A stretch of DNA of 64,000 nt from Dyella_B sp035277725 (GTDB lineage: Bacteria; Pseudomonadota; Gammaproteobacteria; Xanthomonadales; Rhodanobacteraceae): contig NZ_DATEJY010000065.1 of NCBI RefSeq assembly GCF_035277725.1, positions 15,179-79,178 on the forward strand. The letters run 5' to 3'. A program made the translations under genes and the position numbers. The notes under the pieces were generated by a model. That model did not search any database and was not told where the DNA came from. It was given only the letters and a program-made list of their open reading frames with translations. Shown here piece after piece: positions 7,405 through 13,810 of this stretch. How positions within the stretch are numbered: the first letter of the stretch is position 1; every line of letters starts with the position of its first letter.

Positions 7405-7948
7405 GCCCGTCGCGCTGCCGCGGCATGCCTTCGACCGGCGCATGTGCATTGCCGCCAATCGCTGGGGAACGCGGCATACCGTCGGTTTGTTTTTCGGCAT
7501 CATCAGCCGTCTCGGCGATGGTGTGTTCTGGTACTCGCTGATGGCAGCGCTGGCGCTGATCGACGGCTTGCGCGGCCTGGAAGCTGCCGCGCACATGGCG
7601 GCCACCGGCTTGGTGGCGTTGGGCTTGTATCGCGTACTGAAGCGCTGGACACGCCGCCCGCGTCCATTCCGCACTTGTCCCGGCGTGATCGCGCACGTGC
7701 CGCCGCTGGACGAATTCAGTTTCCCCTCTGGCCACACGCTGCAAGCAGTGGGTTTCACCATCGTGGCGCTGGCGTGGTATCCGCTGCTCGCACCGTTGTT
7801 GCTCACGTTCACGGCACTGGTCGCGGCATCGCGCGTGATTCTTGGCTTGCATTATCCAAGCGACGTGCTCGCCGCGATTTTCGTTGGCAGCGGTCTCGGC
7901 GCGCTGTCGCTGTGGCTGGTGCACAGCGCACCGCATCTGTTCGCCTGA
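7373..7948 (+). CDS. PAP2-family membrane phosphatase
   Basis: A 191-aa integral membrane acid phosphatase of the PAP2 superfamily, which dephosphorylates lipid phosphates or undecaprenyl pyrophosphate. The three catalytic motifs are complete: KRWTRRPRPF (C1), FPSGHTLQ (C2) and SRVILGLHYPSDV (C3, with the nucleophilic His). The start ATG 7373 lies inside the upstream glycosyltransferase gene behind GAGGAGA, so the pair is translationally coupled. Together they suggest synthesis of a phosphatidate-derived or prenyl-linked glycolipid; the substrate is not evident. Confidence 0.88.
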   Translation: MTTMSPSHLPEPVALPRHAFDRRMCIAANRWGTRHTVGLFFGIISRLGDGVFWYSLMAALALIDGLRGLEAAAHMAATGLVALGLYRVLKRWTRRPRPFRTCPGVIAHVPPLDEFSFPSGHTLQAVGFTIVALAWYPLLAPLLLTFTALVAASRVILGLHYPSDVLAAIFVGSGLGALSLWLVHSAPHLFA

Positions 7949-8018
7949 TCAATGTCTGCGCTGATCAATTGATCATCACGCTGTACTCACAACCTTTGCG
8001 CTCAACGACATAGCGCAT

Positions 8019-8181
8019 CTATCCACAGGCTCTACCGGATACTTTCCACAACCGCTGTGGAAAAGTACGCGCACTTGCTGCGCAAAATTTCATCAGCGTG
8101 TGCCAAGTGCTTGATGGGAAAGATGCGTGCGCGGGTTGTCCACAGGCTTTTCAAGAAGGCGTCCACATTTGTTGTGGAAAA
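8019..8181. promoter_or_regulatory. Cluster of DnaA-box-like sequences in a convergent intergenic region
   Basis: In 163 bases there are six copies of TCCACA or its complement: CTATCCACA (8019-8027), CTTTCCACA (8042-8050), TGTGGAAAA (8056-8064), TTGTCCACA (8136-8144), GCGTCCACA (8159-8167) and TGTGGAAAA (8173-8181). They resemble the DnaA box TTATNCACA with one or a few mismatches. Two pairs face each other, so hairpins are also possible. The 375-base gap 7949-8323 otherwise holds a REPIN and a terminator, and no credible gene. A DnaA-titration role is only a suggestion. Confidence 0.35.
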
Positions 8182-8206
8182 GTGCAACGCGCATTGCATG
8201 CACTTC

Positions 8207-8270
8207 GTAGGCTGGGATGAAATCCCAGCATGCTCGTAGATGGTGATGCTGGGTTGTCATCCCGGCCTAC
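8207..8270. repeat. REPIN, subtype A
   Basis: A GTAG foot followed by the hairpin GCTGGGATGAAATCCCAGC, then an inverted, slightly decayed partner ending CCGGCCTAC. It lies between the convergent PAP2 and accD genes. Confidence 0.85.
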
Positions 8271-8278
8271 AAACGACA

Positions 8279-8300
8279 ACGCCGCCCGAAGGCGGCGTTG
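8279..8300 (-). terminator. Hairpin terminator downstream of accD
   Basis: The perfect stem AACGCCGCC/GGCGGCGTT has a short loop containing GAA and lies 24 bases past the accD stop. The T tract on the minus strand is weak (GTCGTTTGT). Confidence 0.6.
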
Positions 8301-8323
8301 CTCCATACACCATGCCACACACG

Positions 8324-9199
8324 TCAAGCCGCGCGCGGCACCTTGCGCAGGATGTTCAACACATCGGCCAGCTTGTCGCGCATTTGGCGGCGGTCGACAA
8401 TCATGTCGATTGCACCGTGTTCCAGCAAAAATTCCGAACGCTGGAAACCTTCCGGCAAGGTCTCGCGCACGGTTTGCTCGATCACGCGCGGACCCGCAAA
8501 GCCGATCAGGGCTTTAGGCTCACCCACGTTGATGTCACCCAACATGCCAAGGCTGGCTGACACGCCACCAGTGGTCGGATGCGTCAACACACTGATGTAC
8601 GGCACGCCAGCTTCGCGCAAACGCGCCAACGCGGCGGAGGTCTTGGCCATCTGCATTAGCGAGAACAGTGCCTCCTGCATGCGCGCACCGCCGGTGGCAG
8701 AGAAGCACACCAGCGCACTGCGTTCGCTTAAGGCACGCTCGGCGGCGCGCGTGAACTTCTCGCCCACCACGGAGCCCATCGAGCCGCCCATGTAGGAGAA
8801 CTCGAAGGCCACCGCCATCATCGGATGCTCTTTGAGCTTGCCGCTCATCGCGATCAGCGCATCTTTCTCGCCGGTGGATTTCTGCGCGGCGACGATGCGG
8901 TCGCGGTACTTCTTGGAATCGCGGAACTTCAGCGGATCGTTGGGCTCCATGCTGGCCCAGAGTTCCTGCGCACTGCCTTCGTCAAGGAACGACAGCAGGC
9001 GTTCGCGTGCGCCGATCGCATGATGGTGGCCGCACTTGGGGCACACCATGAGATTGCGTTCCAGCTCCGGTTTGTACAGCACGGCGCCGCAGCCACCGCA
9101 CTTCTCCCACACACCTTCGGGTACCTTGCCCTTGCCCTTGCCGGCGGCGGCGCCTTGCGTCCGCACGCGGGGTGTCATGATTTTTTGCAGCCAATTCAT
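8324..9199 (-). CDS. accD: Acetyl-CoA carboxylase carboxyltransferase subunit beta
   Basis: This is the beta subunit of the carboxyltransferase half of acetyl-CoA carboxylase, which makes malonyl-CoA for fatty-acid synthesis with AccA. At 291 aa it has full length. The N-terminal zinc ribbon is C34-x2-C37 and C53-x2-C56 (WEKCGGCG, MVCPKCGHHH). The crotonase-like core includes FSATGGARMQEA and LTHPTTGGVSASLG. ATG 9199 is chosen because homology begins MNWLQKIMTP; the frame extends six residues further without support. It is last in trpB-trpA-accD, 26 bases after trpA, a linkage typical of Xanthomonadales. Confidence 0.96.
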   Translation of the reverse strand: MNWLQKIMTPRVRTQGAAAGKGKGKVPEGVWEKCGGCGAVLYKPELERNLMVCPKCGHHHAIGARERLLSFLDEGSAQELWASMEPNDPLKFRDSKKYRDRIVAAQKSTGEKDALIAMSGKLKEHPMMAVAFEFSYMGGSMGSVVGEKFTRAAERALSERSALVCFSATGGARMQEALFSLMQMAKTSAALARLREAGVPYISVLTHPTTGGVSASLGMLGDINVGEPKALIGFAGPRVIEQTVRETLPEGFQRSEFLLEHGAIDMIVDRRQMRDKLADVLNILRKVPRAA

Positions 9200-9225
9200 G
9201 GATTCCGCCTCAATCACCTAAAACT

Positions 9226-10026
9226 TCAAGCAGCATCCAATGCCGCGCGGATCGGGCGAAGGAAATCATCGATCGTTGCGGTGATCTCCGACGCCGTCTT
9301 CGCACCATCCAGGCGCTCCACCAATGCACTGCCGATCACGACGGCATCGGCGAACTCGCTGATGGCTTTTGCGCTCTGCGCATCCTTCACGCCGAACCCA
9401 ACAGCGACCGGCGCTTTGGCACGTCGGCGGATATCTGCCACGCGTGCGGCGATGTCCTGCGTACTCAAGCGTCCCGCCCCCGTGATGCCGGCGAACGATA
9501 CATAGTACAGGAAACCGTCGGCGGCCTCGCACAATTGCGCCATACGCTCGGGTGCGGTCGTAGGTGCGGCGAGCAGAATCTGCTTGAGTCCGGCGTTGCG
9601 CAACGGCGCCAGCACTGCGGCTTCTTCCAATGGGCAATCCACCAGCAACACGCCATCGACGCCCGCCTTGACGGCTTCGTCCGCGAAGCGCTGAAAGCCG
9701 CGGATTTCGACCGGATTGAGATAGCCCATCAGCACGATCGGCGTGTCCTGGTCGCGCTCGCGAAACGTCGTCACCCACGTGAGCACATCGGCCAGGCCCA
9801 CGCCCTTGGCGATGGCGCGTTCGCTGGCGTGCTGGATTACCGGGCCATCGGCCATCGGATCGGAAAACGGTACGCCAAGCTCGATCACGTCGGCACCGGC
9901 ATCGACCAGCGCGTGCATCAAGGCCACGGTGTGCTCCGGCGCGGGATCGCCGGCAGTGACGAACGGAATCAGTCCGGTGCGGCCGGCAGCTTTCAGTGCG
10001 GCGAAGCGTTGATCGATGCGGCTCAT
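9226..10026 (-). CDS. trpA: Tryptophan synthase alpha subunit
   Basis: TrpA cleaves indole-3-glycerol phosphate to indole and glyceraldehyde-3-phosphate, then channels indole to TrpB. The 266-aa TIM barrel has the catalytic residues E49 (VIELGVPFSDP) and D60 (PMADGP) at the same positions as the E. coli enzyme. Other markers are GVDGVLLVDCPLEE, TTAPERM and YYVSFAGITGAG. The start ATG overlaps the trpB stop (ATGA, 10023-10026), so the two are translationally coupled. Regulation is probably through the divergent TrpI-type activator upstream of trpB. Confidence 0.97.
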   Translation of the reverse strand: MSRIDQRFAALKAAGRTGLIPFVTAGDPAPEHTVALMHALVDAGADVIELGVPFSDPMADGPVIQHASERAIAKGVGLADVLTWVTTFRERDQDTPIVLMGYLNPVEIRGFQRFADEAVKAGVDGVLLVDCPLEEAAVLAPLRNAGLKQILLAAPTTAPERMAQLCEAADGFLYYVSFAGITGAGRLSTQDIAARVADIRRRAKAPVAVGFGVKDAQSAKAISEFADAVVIGSALVERLDGAKTASEITATIDDFLRPIRAALDAA

Positions 10027-11228
10027 ACCTGCACTCCTTCGCGTGCGGCAATCGTATGCACGTCTTTATCGCCTCGTCCGGAAAGGTTGCACAGCACGAT
10101 GCCGTCCTTCGGCAACTCGCGTGCCAGCTTCAGGGCTTGCGCCACGGCGTGGCTGGATTCCAGTGCGGCAAGAATGCCTTCGGTGCGCGCCAGCAAGTGG
10201 AAAGCCTCCAGGGCTTCGTCGTCGGTTACGCCAACGTAGTCGGCGCGGCCACTGTCCTTGAGGAATGCATGCTCTGGACCCACGCCCGGGTAATCGAGCC
10301 CGGCCGAGACGGAATGCGTTTCGGTGATCTGGCCGTTGTCGTCGCACAGCACGTAAGTGCGATTACCGTGCAGCACACCGGGGCGTCCCGCCGCAAGTGA
10401 CGCAGCATGATGTCCGGTAGCAATGCCCTCGCCTGCTGCTTCGGCGCCGACCATGCGCACACCGCTGTCGTTGAGGAACGCATGGAACAAACCGATCGCA
10501 TTCGAACCGCCGCCCACGCATGCAGTAAGCACGTCCGGCAAACGGCCGTATTGCTCCAGCACCTGTGCGCGCGCTTCGCGCCCGACGATGGCGTTGAAAT
10601 CGCGCACCATCATCGGATACGGATGCGGACCGGCCACGGTGCCAATGATGTAGAACGTATCGGCGACGTTGGTGACCCAGTCGCGCATCGCTTCGTTCAA
10701 CGCATCTTTAAGCGTTTTCGATCCCGACGTGACCGGCACCACCTCGGCGCCGAGCAACTTCATGCGGTAAACGTTGATCTTCTGCCGCTCGATATCGACG
10801 GCGCCCATGTACACCACGCACTTGAGGCCGAAGCGTGCCGCGACCGTCGCAGTGGCCACACCGTGTTGGCCGGCGCCGGTTTCGGCGATCACGCGCGGCT
10901 TGCCCATGCGCTTGGCGACCAGGGCCTGGCCGATGGTGTTGTTGATCTTGTGCGCGCCGGTGTGGTTCAGGTCTTCGCGCTTGAGCAGGATGCGCGCGCC
11001 GCCGACGTGCTTGGACAGACGTTCGGCATGGTAGATCGGGCTGGGACGGCCGACGTAGTAGGTAAGGTCGCGATCCAGTTCGGCCAGGAACTCGGGGTCC
11101 TCGCGCAGTCGCAGGTAGGCCTCTGTGAGCTCGGCCAGCGGCGCCATCAGGGTCTCGGCCACGTATTGCCCGCCGAAATCGCCGAAGCGCCCGTGGGGAT
11201 CGGGCCATTGGTGGAAATCCTGGATCAT
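10023..11228 (-). CDS. trpB: Tryptophan synthase beta subunit
   Basis: This PLP enzyme condenses indole with serine to give tryptophan, in an alpha2-beta2 complex with TrpA. At 401 aa it has the normal length and begins MIQDFHQWPDPHGRFGDFGG, with the YVAETLM segment. The PLP lysine is K94 in GAHKINNTIGQ. The phosphate-binding loop is CVGGGSNAIG and the C-terminal motif is LSGRGDKD. It is the first gene of trpB-trpA-accD. A LysR-type regulator of the TrpI kind is divergent, 124 bases upstream, the arrangement known for trpI/trpBA in Pseudomonas. Confidence 0.97.
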   Translation of the reverse strand: MIQDFHQWPDPHGRFGDFGGQYVAETLMAPLAELTEAYLRLREDPEFLAELDRDLTYYVGRPSPIYHAERLSKHVGGARILLKREDLNHTGAHKINNTIGQALVAKRMGKPRVIAETGAGQHGVATATVAARFGLKCVVYMGAVDIERQKINVYRMKLLGAEVVPVTSGSKTLKDALNEAMRDWVTNVADTFYIIGTVAGPHPYPMMVRDFNAIVGREARAQVLEQYGRLPDVLTACVGGGSNAIGLFHAFLNDSGVRMVGAEAAGEGIATGHHAASLAAGRPGVLHGNRTYVLCDDNGQITETHSVSAGLDYPGVGPEHAFLKDSGRADYVGVTDDEALEAFHLLARTEGILAALESSHAVAQALKLARELPKDGIVLCNLSGRGDKDVHTIAAREGVQV

Positions 11229-11311
11229 TGGTCAGAAATCCTATGGGAGACGGAGGCGCCGGATGGACGCCTTGGGGTAAGAAAAATAGCGCGATTGTGG
11301 TGTGCGAAAAA

Positions 11312-11324
11312 GCGATATGATCGC
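11312..11324. promoter_or_regulatory. Palindrome in the trpB/trpI divergent promoter region
   Basis: GCGAT-ATG-ATCGC is a 13-bp palindrome in the 124-base gap between trpB and the LysR gene. It is a candidate half of the regulator's binding region. The match to LysR-type T-N11-A sites is loose. Confidence 0.3.
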
Positions 11325-11352
11325 CGCCACCTGTTAGAAAAACTCACCGCAC

Positions 11353-12237
11353 GTGCGCGACCTGCCCTCCCTCAACGCCTTGCGCGCCTTCGAGGCCACC
11401 GCCCGCCTGGGCAGCGTCGGCCGTGCGGCCGAGGAGTTGCACGTCACCCACGGCGCCATCAGCCGGCAGCTTCGCGTGCTGGAAGAAGCCCTGGACAAAC
11501 CCCTGTTTGTTCGCCAGGGGCGCGGCGTGGCGCTCACGGCCATTGGCGAGGAACTGCGCGACCGCGTCAGCAGCGCATTCGAGCAACTGCGGGATGGCTG
11601 GGCCGATCTGCAGCGCGTCCGCAGCGATGCGCCCTTCGTGCTCGGCTGCGCAGGCAGCCTGCTCGCCCGCTGGGTGATTCCTCGTTTGGAACGGCTGGAA
11701 CGCGACCTGCCGATGCTGCGGCTGCACCTGTCACCCGAAGAAGATCCGCTCGCCCCCAGGCATGCCGAACCCGATGCCGCACTGGCGGTGGCAGCACCCC
11801 CGTGGCCGGTCGGCTGGCAAGTGCACGTGCTGGCGCCGGAGCGCATCGGCCCCGTAGTCAGCCCCCGCCATGCAAGTCTCGAGCGCCTGCTGGAACAAGG
11901 CACGTCCGCGCTGAGCCACGAAGCCCTGCTGCACACTAGCTCACGTCCGCAAGCGTGGCCGGCCTGGGCGCGGGCGACCGGCATAGCGTTCGAGTCCCTG
12001 CATTACGGGCAGGGATTCACGCACCTGTTCTATCTGCTGGAGGCTGCCGTTGCCGGACTTGGCATCGCCATCGCGCCGGCGCAGCTGGTGCAGGACGATA
12101 TCGATGCAGGGCGTTTGTTTGCGCCATGGGGATTCAAGCAAACGGATGCGAGCTGGATTCTGGCGACACCGGGACGCCGAAGTGATCGTCGGGTCGATGC
12201 GCTGGCAACGTGGATGCGCCATGCACTAAGCGCGTGA
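11353..12237 (+). CDS. trpI: LysR-family regulator, TrpI-like activator of trpBA
   Basis: A 294-aa LysR-type regulator. The N-terminus RDLPSLNALRAFEATARLGS and the helix-turn-helix AAEELHVTHGAISRQLRVLE closely resemble Pseudomonas TrpI, which activates trpBA in response to indoleglycerol phosphate. The effector domain (from about residue 90) is complete. Translation starts at GTG 11353, since no ATG precedes the conserved DLPSLNALRAF. It is divergent from trpB, which supports the TrpI assignment. The wider GcvA-like subgroup is similar, so the effector should be treated as inferred. A REPIN begins two bases after its stop. Confidence 0.82.
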   Translation: MRDLPSLNALRAFEATARLGSVGRAAEELHVTHGAISRQLRVLEEALDKPLFVRQGRGVALTAIGEELRDRVSSAFEQLRDGWADLQRVRSDAPFVLGCAGSLLARWVIPRLERLERDLPMLRLHLSPEEDPLAPRHAEPDAALAVAAPPWPVGWQVHVLAPERIGPVVSPRHASLERLLEQGTSALSHEALLHTSSRPQAWPAWARATGIAFESLHYGQGFTHLFYLLEAAVAGLGIAIAPAQLVQDDIDAGRLFAPWGFKQTDASWILATPGRRSDRRVDALATWMRHALSA

Positions 12238-12238
12238 C

Positions 12239-12303
12239 GTAGGCTGGGATGAAATCCCAGCATGATCATGCGTGGCGATGCTGGGGTTCGCACCCCAGCC
12301 TAC
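12239..12303. repeat. REPIN, hybrid of subtypes A and B
   Basis: The left REP is subtype A (GTAGGCTGGGATGAAATCCC). The right inverted REP has the GGGGTTCGCACCCC core of subtype B but keeps the GCTGGG/CCCAGC stem ends. It lies between convergent trpI and trpF. Confidence 0.85.
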
Positions 12304-12319
12304 GATTTCATCCCAGCGG

Positions 12320-12937
12320 TCATGCCGCGGCGCGAACCGCCGCGATGAACGCGCGCATCTTGCCGTGATCCTTGATGCCCGGCGCCGATTCGATGCCGCT
12401 GGATACATCTACCGCCCATGGTCGCGCCATACGGATCGCCGCAGCCACGTTTTCAGCTGTCAGACCACCAGCCAGCAAGAGCGGTTGTTTCAGATCGCGC
12501 GGCATCAGCGACCAGTCGAATAATTTGCCGCTACCGCCGGGTTCGCCAAGGCCATGGCCATCGAGCAGCAGACCGGCGGCATGCGGATGATCGCGCAGCT
12601 GATACAGCGCGGCGGCGCCCTCGCCCATCGCGATGGCCTTCAAGTACGGTTGACCGAATTGCCTGCACCATTCGTCGATCTCGTTGCCGTGGAACTGCAG
12701 CATCGAGGGACGCACGGTGTCGATGATTTCCTGCACGAAGTTTGCTTCGTCATCCATGCACAACGCCACGGTGGTGACGAACGGCGGCATCGCCTCGACG
12801 ATGGCGCGCGCCTGCTGCATCGATACCTGCCGCTTGCTATGCGAGGTAAGCACTACGCCGATCGCATCGGCGCCGAGTTCGGCGGCGAGCAAGGCATCCT
12901 CGACGCGGGTCATGCCGCAACATTTGATGCGCGTCAT
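12320..12937 (-). CDS. trpF: Phosphoribosylanthranilate isomerase
   Basis: TrpF converts N-(5-phosphoribosyl)anthranilate to CdRP in tryptophan synthesis. The 205-aa TIM barrel has the catalytic Cys in KCCGMTRVED near residue 7 and the general-acid Asp in the FVTTVALCMDDE region. LQFHGNE, LLLDGHGLGEPGGSGKLFDW and LAGGLTAENV are further family markers. It overlaps truA by ATGA (12934-12937), so the two are coupled. It is separated from trpBA by the opposite-strand trpI gene and a REPIN, so trpF is likely expressed with truA rather than under the trpB promoter. Confidence 0.96.
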   Translation of the reverse strand: MTRIKCCGMTRVEDALLAAELGADAIGVVLTSHSKRQVSMQQARAIVEAMPPFVTTVALCMDDEANFVQEIIDTVRPSMLQFHGNEIDEWCRQFGQPYLKAIAMGEGAAALYQLRDHPHAAGLLLDGHGLGEPGGSGKLFDWSLMPRDLKQPLLLAGGLTAENVAAAIRMARPWAVDVSSGIESAPGIKDHGKMRAFIAAVRAAA

Positions 12938-13701
12938 TCGCTCACCTCCTCAGGTAGACCCCAATGCTTTTCGTAGCGCGGGCCAATAAAGGTTAGTCCC
13001 GAAGCGGCCGCCGTAGGACCGGCCACTTCACGGTTTCGCCCCGCCAATAGCTCCGCGATCCATTCGGGTGCTTGTTCGCCGCGTCCCACCATCAACAGCG
13101 AGCCGACGATGTTGCGCACCATGTGATGCAGGAACGCGTTCGCTTCAACGTCCACGATCACCTGCTCGCCCTCGCGATGCACGCGCAGGTATTTCACTTC
13201 GCGGCGGGCATGCGCGGCCTGGCACGAGATGGCGCGGAACGCGGAGAAATCGTGCTCGCCGATCAGGGCTTGCGCCGCAGCATGCATGCGTTCGGCATCC
13301 AGCGGATGGCGCTCCCAGGCAACGTAGCGTGCATCCAGCGCCGGTCGAATGGCGCGATTGAGCAAGGTATAGCGATAGCGCCGGCTGCGCGCGGAAAAGC
13401 GTGCGTGGAAATCATCGGGCATCACCTGGGCCCACAGCACGGCCACACTCGCTGGAAGATTCGAGCAGCCGCCGAGCACCCAACCCCGCAAGTCGCGCTG
13501 TGCGCTGGTGTCGAAATGCACCACTTGGCAACGGCCGTGCACGCCGGCGTCAGTACGGCCGGCACAAGTCACGTCGATGGTTTCGGCCGCGACGAACGAA
13601 AGCGCCCGCTCCAGGCTCGCCTGCACGCTGGCGCCATGGCTCAACCGTTGCCAGCCGAAGAAATCGGTGCCGTCGTATTCGATGCCCAGGGCGATGCGCA
13701 T
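12934..13701 (-). CDS. truA: tRNA pseudouridine synthase A
   Basis: TruA makes pseudouridine at positions 38-40 of the anticodon stem of several tRNAs. The 255-aa protein has the N-terminal MRIALGIEYDGTDFFGWQ and the catalytic Asp51 in CAGRTDAGVHG. The middle motif is FHARFSARSRRYRYTLLN and the C-terminal part has NAFLHHMVRNIVG. It is followed by trpF with a 4-base overlap and preceded by fimV on the same strand. The fimV-truA-trpF order is conserved in Xanthomonadales and Pseudomonas. Confidence 0.97.
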   Translation of the reverse strand: MRIALGIEYDGTDFFGWQRLSHGASVQASLERALSFVAAETIDVTCAGRTDAGVHGRCQVVHFDTSAQRDLRGWVLGGCSNLPASVAVLWAQVMPDDFHARFSARSRRYRYTLLNRAIRPALDARYVAWERHPLDAERMHAAAQALIGEHDFSAFRAISCQAAHARREVKYLRVHREGEQVIVDVEANAFLHHMVRNIVGSLLMVGRGEQAPEWIAELLAGRNREVAGPTAAASGLTFIGPRYEKHWGLPEEVSE

Positions 13702-13762
13702 GCGTGACCGTGCAGATCAAAACTCAAGAAGTGGATAAGAGTAACAGGTGCCGAAAATGCAT

Positions 13763-13783
13763 CGGGCCGGCATGGCCGGCCCG
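13763..13783 (-). terminator. GC-rich hairpin downstream of fimV
   Basis: CGGGCCGGC and GCCGGCCCG form a 9-bp perfect stem with an ATG loop, between the fimV stop and truA. There is no clear T run, so it may attenuate rather than stop transcription. Confidence 0.4.
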
Positions 13784-13810
13784 AGCAGGTGCGTTAGCGA
13801 TGAAACCGAA

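Noticed and set aside
8057..8239. 60-codon frame in the DnaA-box-like cluster
   Set aside because: Lacks a ribosome binding site, ends in a REPIN, and the protein resembles nothing; the sequence is better explained by the motif repeats.
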